A stretch of DNA of 64,000 nt from Lolium rigidum (Eukaryota > Streptophyta > Magnoliopsida > Poales > Poaceae). Both the position numbers and the translations under genes were made by a program. Location of the stretch: positions 279,640,330 through 279,704,329 of the forward strand of contig NC_061510.1 in the NCBI RefSeq assembly GCF_022539505.1, written 5' to 3'. This document shows, one piece after another, positions 61,401-64,000 of this stretch. Below the pieces are notes generated by a model. That model made no database searches. It had not been told where the DNA came from and saw nothing but the letters and a program-made list of their open reading frames with translations. Within the stretch, counting starts at the first letter, position 1; each line of letters opens with the position of its first letter.

Positions 61401-62910
61401 TGTGACGGTAAAGCACACGTCCGTTGGGAACCCCAAGAGGAAGGTATGATGAGTACAGCAGCGAGTTTTCCCTCAGTAAGAAACCAAGGTTATCGAACCA
61501 GTAGGAAATGAAGGCCACGTGAAGGTTGTTGGTGAAGGAGTGTAGTGCGGCGCAACACCAGGGATTCCGGCGCCAACGTGGAACCTGCACAACACAATTG
61601 TCGTCGTGGTGAACAGACAGATGCCATAGGATGGCTTAAGTTGGGGCCGAATGGGCGCTAGACGATTCGGGGGAGGGTTTTGGTTATATGGGATGGATTT
61701 CCGGATGCTATCTGGATGAACTTGGCCTTGGCCAGATGAAGAAGAAGAAAAACACAAGGGCTGATTCACCTCTAGATCTCTCTATTTCATGATCATACAA
61801 GGTTACACGTTTTCATACACAAGGTTCGTCGTACCCGCGATGGGGTGTGCCCCCTCTCCTTATATAGGGGAGAGGGTGGCTTACAGGGGAAGAAACCCTA
61901 GGAAACCCTAACGGCATCTTTGACTAGACAAACTACTTTACAAAGCCTCTTTGGCTACCGGTGACGCCGGTATGTCTTTAATCAGGAGGAGTGACGTCCT
62001 CCGGTACCTTTTACATCATCATCTGCTTTTGCCTCAGAGCTTCGATTAAAGCTGAAGTGCTTCGCTCATCCTTGTCCTCTAGCTCCTTAGAGAATCTTTG
62101 ACCAGTCTTGCCGACGTGCTACAGTGCACCTGATATCGGGAATCCGGTACCTTCTTAGCTCATTCCGGTATACCCCTCTGGGGATACCGGTATAGATTTA
62201 CTTAGCCAAAAGCTTAGCTTCACAGCCCGGAATAATCTTTAAACCGGTATCTTGATAGCTCAAACCATCCGGTTTGGCATGCCTTTGGCATACCGGGGGT
62301 TCATCCCCCCAACAACAATCAAACTACTTTGCCCCAACTTAACAGTGAGGTTGTCAATCTCACCGGCTTGCTGAAAACAAAGGATTAAACGTATGGTGTG
62401 GAGAGTGATGTTTGCTTGCAGAAAATAAAAGAGAACAATGATTGCAGTAGGTTGTATTTCAGATGTAAAAGAATGGACCGGGGTCCACAGTTCACTAGTG
62501 TTGTCTCTCCAATAAGATAAATAGCATGTTGGGTGAACAAATTACAGTTGGGCAATTGACAAATAGAGATGCACATACATATCATGATGACTACTATGAG
62601 ATTTACTTAGGGCATTACGACAAAGAACATAGACTGCCATCCAGCATGCATCTATGCCTAAAAAGTCCATCTTCATGTTAGCATCCGCACCCCTTCCAGT
62701 ATTAAGTTGCAAACAACAGACAATTGCATTAAGTATTATGCGTAATGTAAACAATACAAATATCCTTAGACAAAGCATTGATGTTTTATCCCTAGTGGCA
62801 ACAACACATCCACAACCTTAGGGGTTGTTGTCACTCCCCCAGATTCAATGGAGACATGAACCCACTATCTAGCTTAAATACTCCCTCTTGGCCAAATAGC
62901 TAGTACTAGC
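61401..62910 (-). mobile_element. Family-B LTR, minus strand (B4), with a nested solo LTR
   Basis: On the minus strand, blocks such as GAGGGAGTATTTAAGCT, CTGTAATTTGTTCACCCA, GTGAACTGTGGACC and CTTACTGAGGGAAAAC align in order with LTR B2 (16600-17340). Its minus-strand 3' end is near 61401 (CCGTCACA). Its beginning is missing beyond about 62910, where gypsy element D takes over. LTR C is inserted at 61599. Confidence 0.7.
61599..62314. mobile_element. Solo LTR C, 716 bp, nested in B4
   Basis: TGTCGTCG...CCCCAACA ends are flanked by a perfect 5-bp duplication ACAAT (61594-61598, 62315-62319). A TATATA-type sequence at 61860-61866 and repeated CCGGTA motifs lie inside. The family is not identified; its transcriptional direction is probably minus. 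Confidence 0.85.
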
Positions 62911-63264
62911 ATGTCCAATTTTCCTATCCATCAGCATGTTGAAATCTGAAACCATGTATTGAGTATCTACCGATGAATAAAACGATGAAACACTATCTTG
63001 CATGCGACTGAAATTTCTAACATTAGGTATTTCATATTGATTAATTGAACTTATCATGTTGTTCATCGGCATATGAACTTCTGGGGTTGCCGATGCATGA
63101 GAAGTCGATAACTGTTGCAAGTTGCTAAAAGGATGGAGATTATTTTGCATCGGCTTTTGCACATTGTAAGATCTAGGGTTAGCCGATACAGCATATATAC
63201 CAGGAGATCTAGCAACATTAATATAAGAGTTGTTTGCATCTACATAAGGGGATTGAGGATTCAT
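62869..63264 (-). CDS. Gag-leader-like ORF of gypsy element D
   Basis: A 131-residue frame from ATG at 63264 (MNPQSPYVDANNSYINVARS) lies about 75 nt downstream of the primer-binding site of element D. It is rich in N, S, M and Q, with no zinc knuckle or other domain. Position and composition fit the start of gag in grass gypsy elements. Its end runs into the LTR-B4 sequence, so it is truncated and probably not functional. Confidence 0.4.
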   Translation of the reverse strand: MNPQSPYVDANNSYINVARSPGIYAVSANPRSYNVQKPMQNNLHPFSNLQQLSTSHASATPEVHMPMNNMISSINQYEIPNVRNFSRMQDSVSSFYSSVDTQYMVSDFNMLMDRKIGHASTSYLAKREYLS

Positions 63265-64000
63265 GATACCGTTGTAGATTGCAGTCTCTTGATGACGCTC
63301 TTTTCGTAGCAAGAACGGGCTGGAGACCGTTCGAAGCTTCGTCCCCAGCGGAGTCGCCAAAAAGTGTGTTCGCACACGAACACGTCACCGTGTACCCTCG
63401 ACGCCGAGCGCGATGCGCGGCAGCACGCGCCGAGGGAGGCTCGCCGGAAGCGCGATACGCAAGACAATCCGGCGGGCTCTTTTGAGACCCGAAACCCCGC
63501 TCGCCCGGGAGGGACCCCGTCAGGGATTGCGGCGGCTATGGGATGCCCTAGGTCGGCCTAACCGCCCCTACGACCTCGTGGATTCGCAGCCTCCAATCCT
63601 GAAGAACAACGAAGAACGAGAAGAAAGATACAAGGGGAGAGAGATAAAAGTAGATGAACACGAAAAAGTAGTAGATGTGTTTGTTCGATTGGTGTTGTTT
63701 CAATCGGTCGTCACCCCTCATGTATATAAAGGGTGGCTGGACTTTCCATGCAAGATGGAGGGTTGGATTCACGTTCAACACCCTAGATTGGGTCCAATTC
63801 GGATGGTCTGGTCCGAACTTTCTATAACTGTTCGGTCAAAAACGTATCTGCACATTGCAGGCCCTTTTCGAGGCAGTATACGACCTCAAATCAAAATATT
63901 GTAAACAACAAAGTTGTTCGTCTCAACAAAACGAAGAACTTTCATGTTGACCACTTTTCCATCCGAGTTGATATTGATGGCTCAATCGAGGTAGCAAGAA
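62911..64000 (-). mobile_element. Gypsy-like element D: 5' LTR, primer site and start of interior
   Basis: On the minus strand the LTR occupies 63365 to beyond 64000, a primer-binding site follows, and the interior runs to about 62910, where it is broken by or abuts LTR B4. The LTR contains a TATATAAAG box on the plus strand at 63723, but the element's direction is inferred from the primer site. Confidence 0.6.
63341..63359 (-). other. Primer-binding site-like sequence of element D
   Basis: On the minus strand TGGCGACTCCGCTGGGGAC follows ACACACTTTT at the LTR end. TGGCG-type sites downstream of LTRs are common in grass gypsy elements; the matching tRNA was not identified. Confidence 0.6.

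Overview
The window looks like nuclear DNA of a grass, most likely subfamily Pooideae (the wheat, barley, oat and ryegrass side). The evidence is the dense nested retrotransposon load, solo LTRs of the family that opens with TGATACG and is abundant in pooid genomes, Stowaway MITEs with CTCCCTCC termini flanked by TA, and two plant genes with GC-rich first exons and GT-AG introns. No bacterial, organellar, tRNA or CRISPR feature was seen. The species cannot be named from the sequence.

Layout. 1-21.2 kb is almost entirely a nested retrotransposon cluster. A long LTR element (family A, about 3260-21157) has lost its coding capacity. A Cassandra TRIM remnant carrying a 5S-rRNA-like promoter sits in its 5' LTR. 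Its 3' LTR holds a Stowaway MITE, a non-autonomous LARD-like element with two 1.5-kb LTRs, and a solo LTR (B1) that itself contains a second solo LTR (B2). 21.5-25.5 kb is a PIF/Harbinger element with a TAA duplication. Its Myb/SANT-type ORF1 is broken by frameshifts and by a 1.6-kb CACTA element full of perfect hairpins. 26.6-35.1 kb (minus strand) holds an intact 8-exon gene for EMC10, a subunit of the ER membrane protein complex; its 5.4-kb first intron hosts a hAT MITE, a tandem TRIM and a Stowaway. 36.3-38.1 kb is a Helitron. 41.4-43.9 kb (minus strand) holds an intact 9-exon gene for a 544-residue, five-helix tweety-like membrane protein, with a probable spliced 5' leader. 45.6-64 kb is intergenic: diverged tandem repeats, two Mutator-like MITEs with 9-bp duplications, a Helitron end, Harbinger-like elements with degenerate ORFs, a LINE-like tail, a nested solo LTR, and at the right edge the start of a minus-strand gypsy element.

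The two cellular genes are probably single, independently expressed minus-strand genes. One acts in membrane-protein insertion at the ER and the other is a multi-pass membrane protein. Nothing in the sequence links them functionally. I found no clearly undescribed protein system. The most unusual structures are the three-LTR/two-internal TRIM array, the hairpin array of the CACTA element, the compact LARD family, and the datable nesting of elements.
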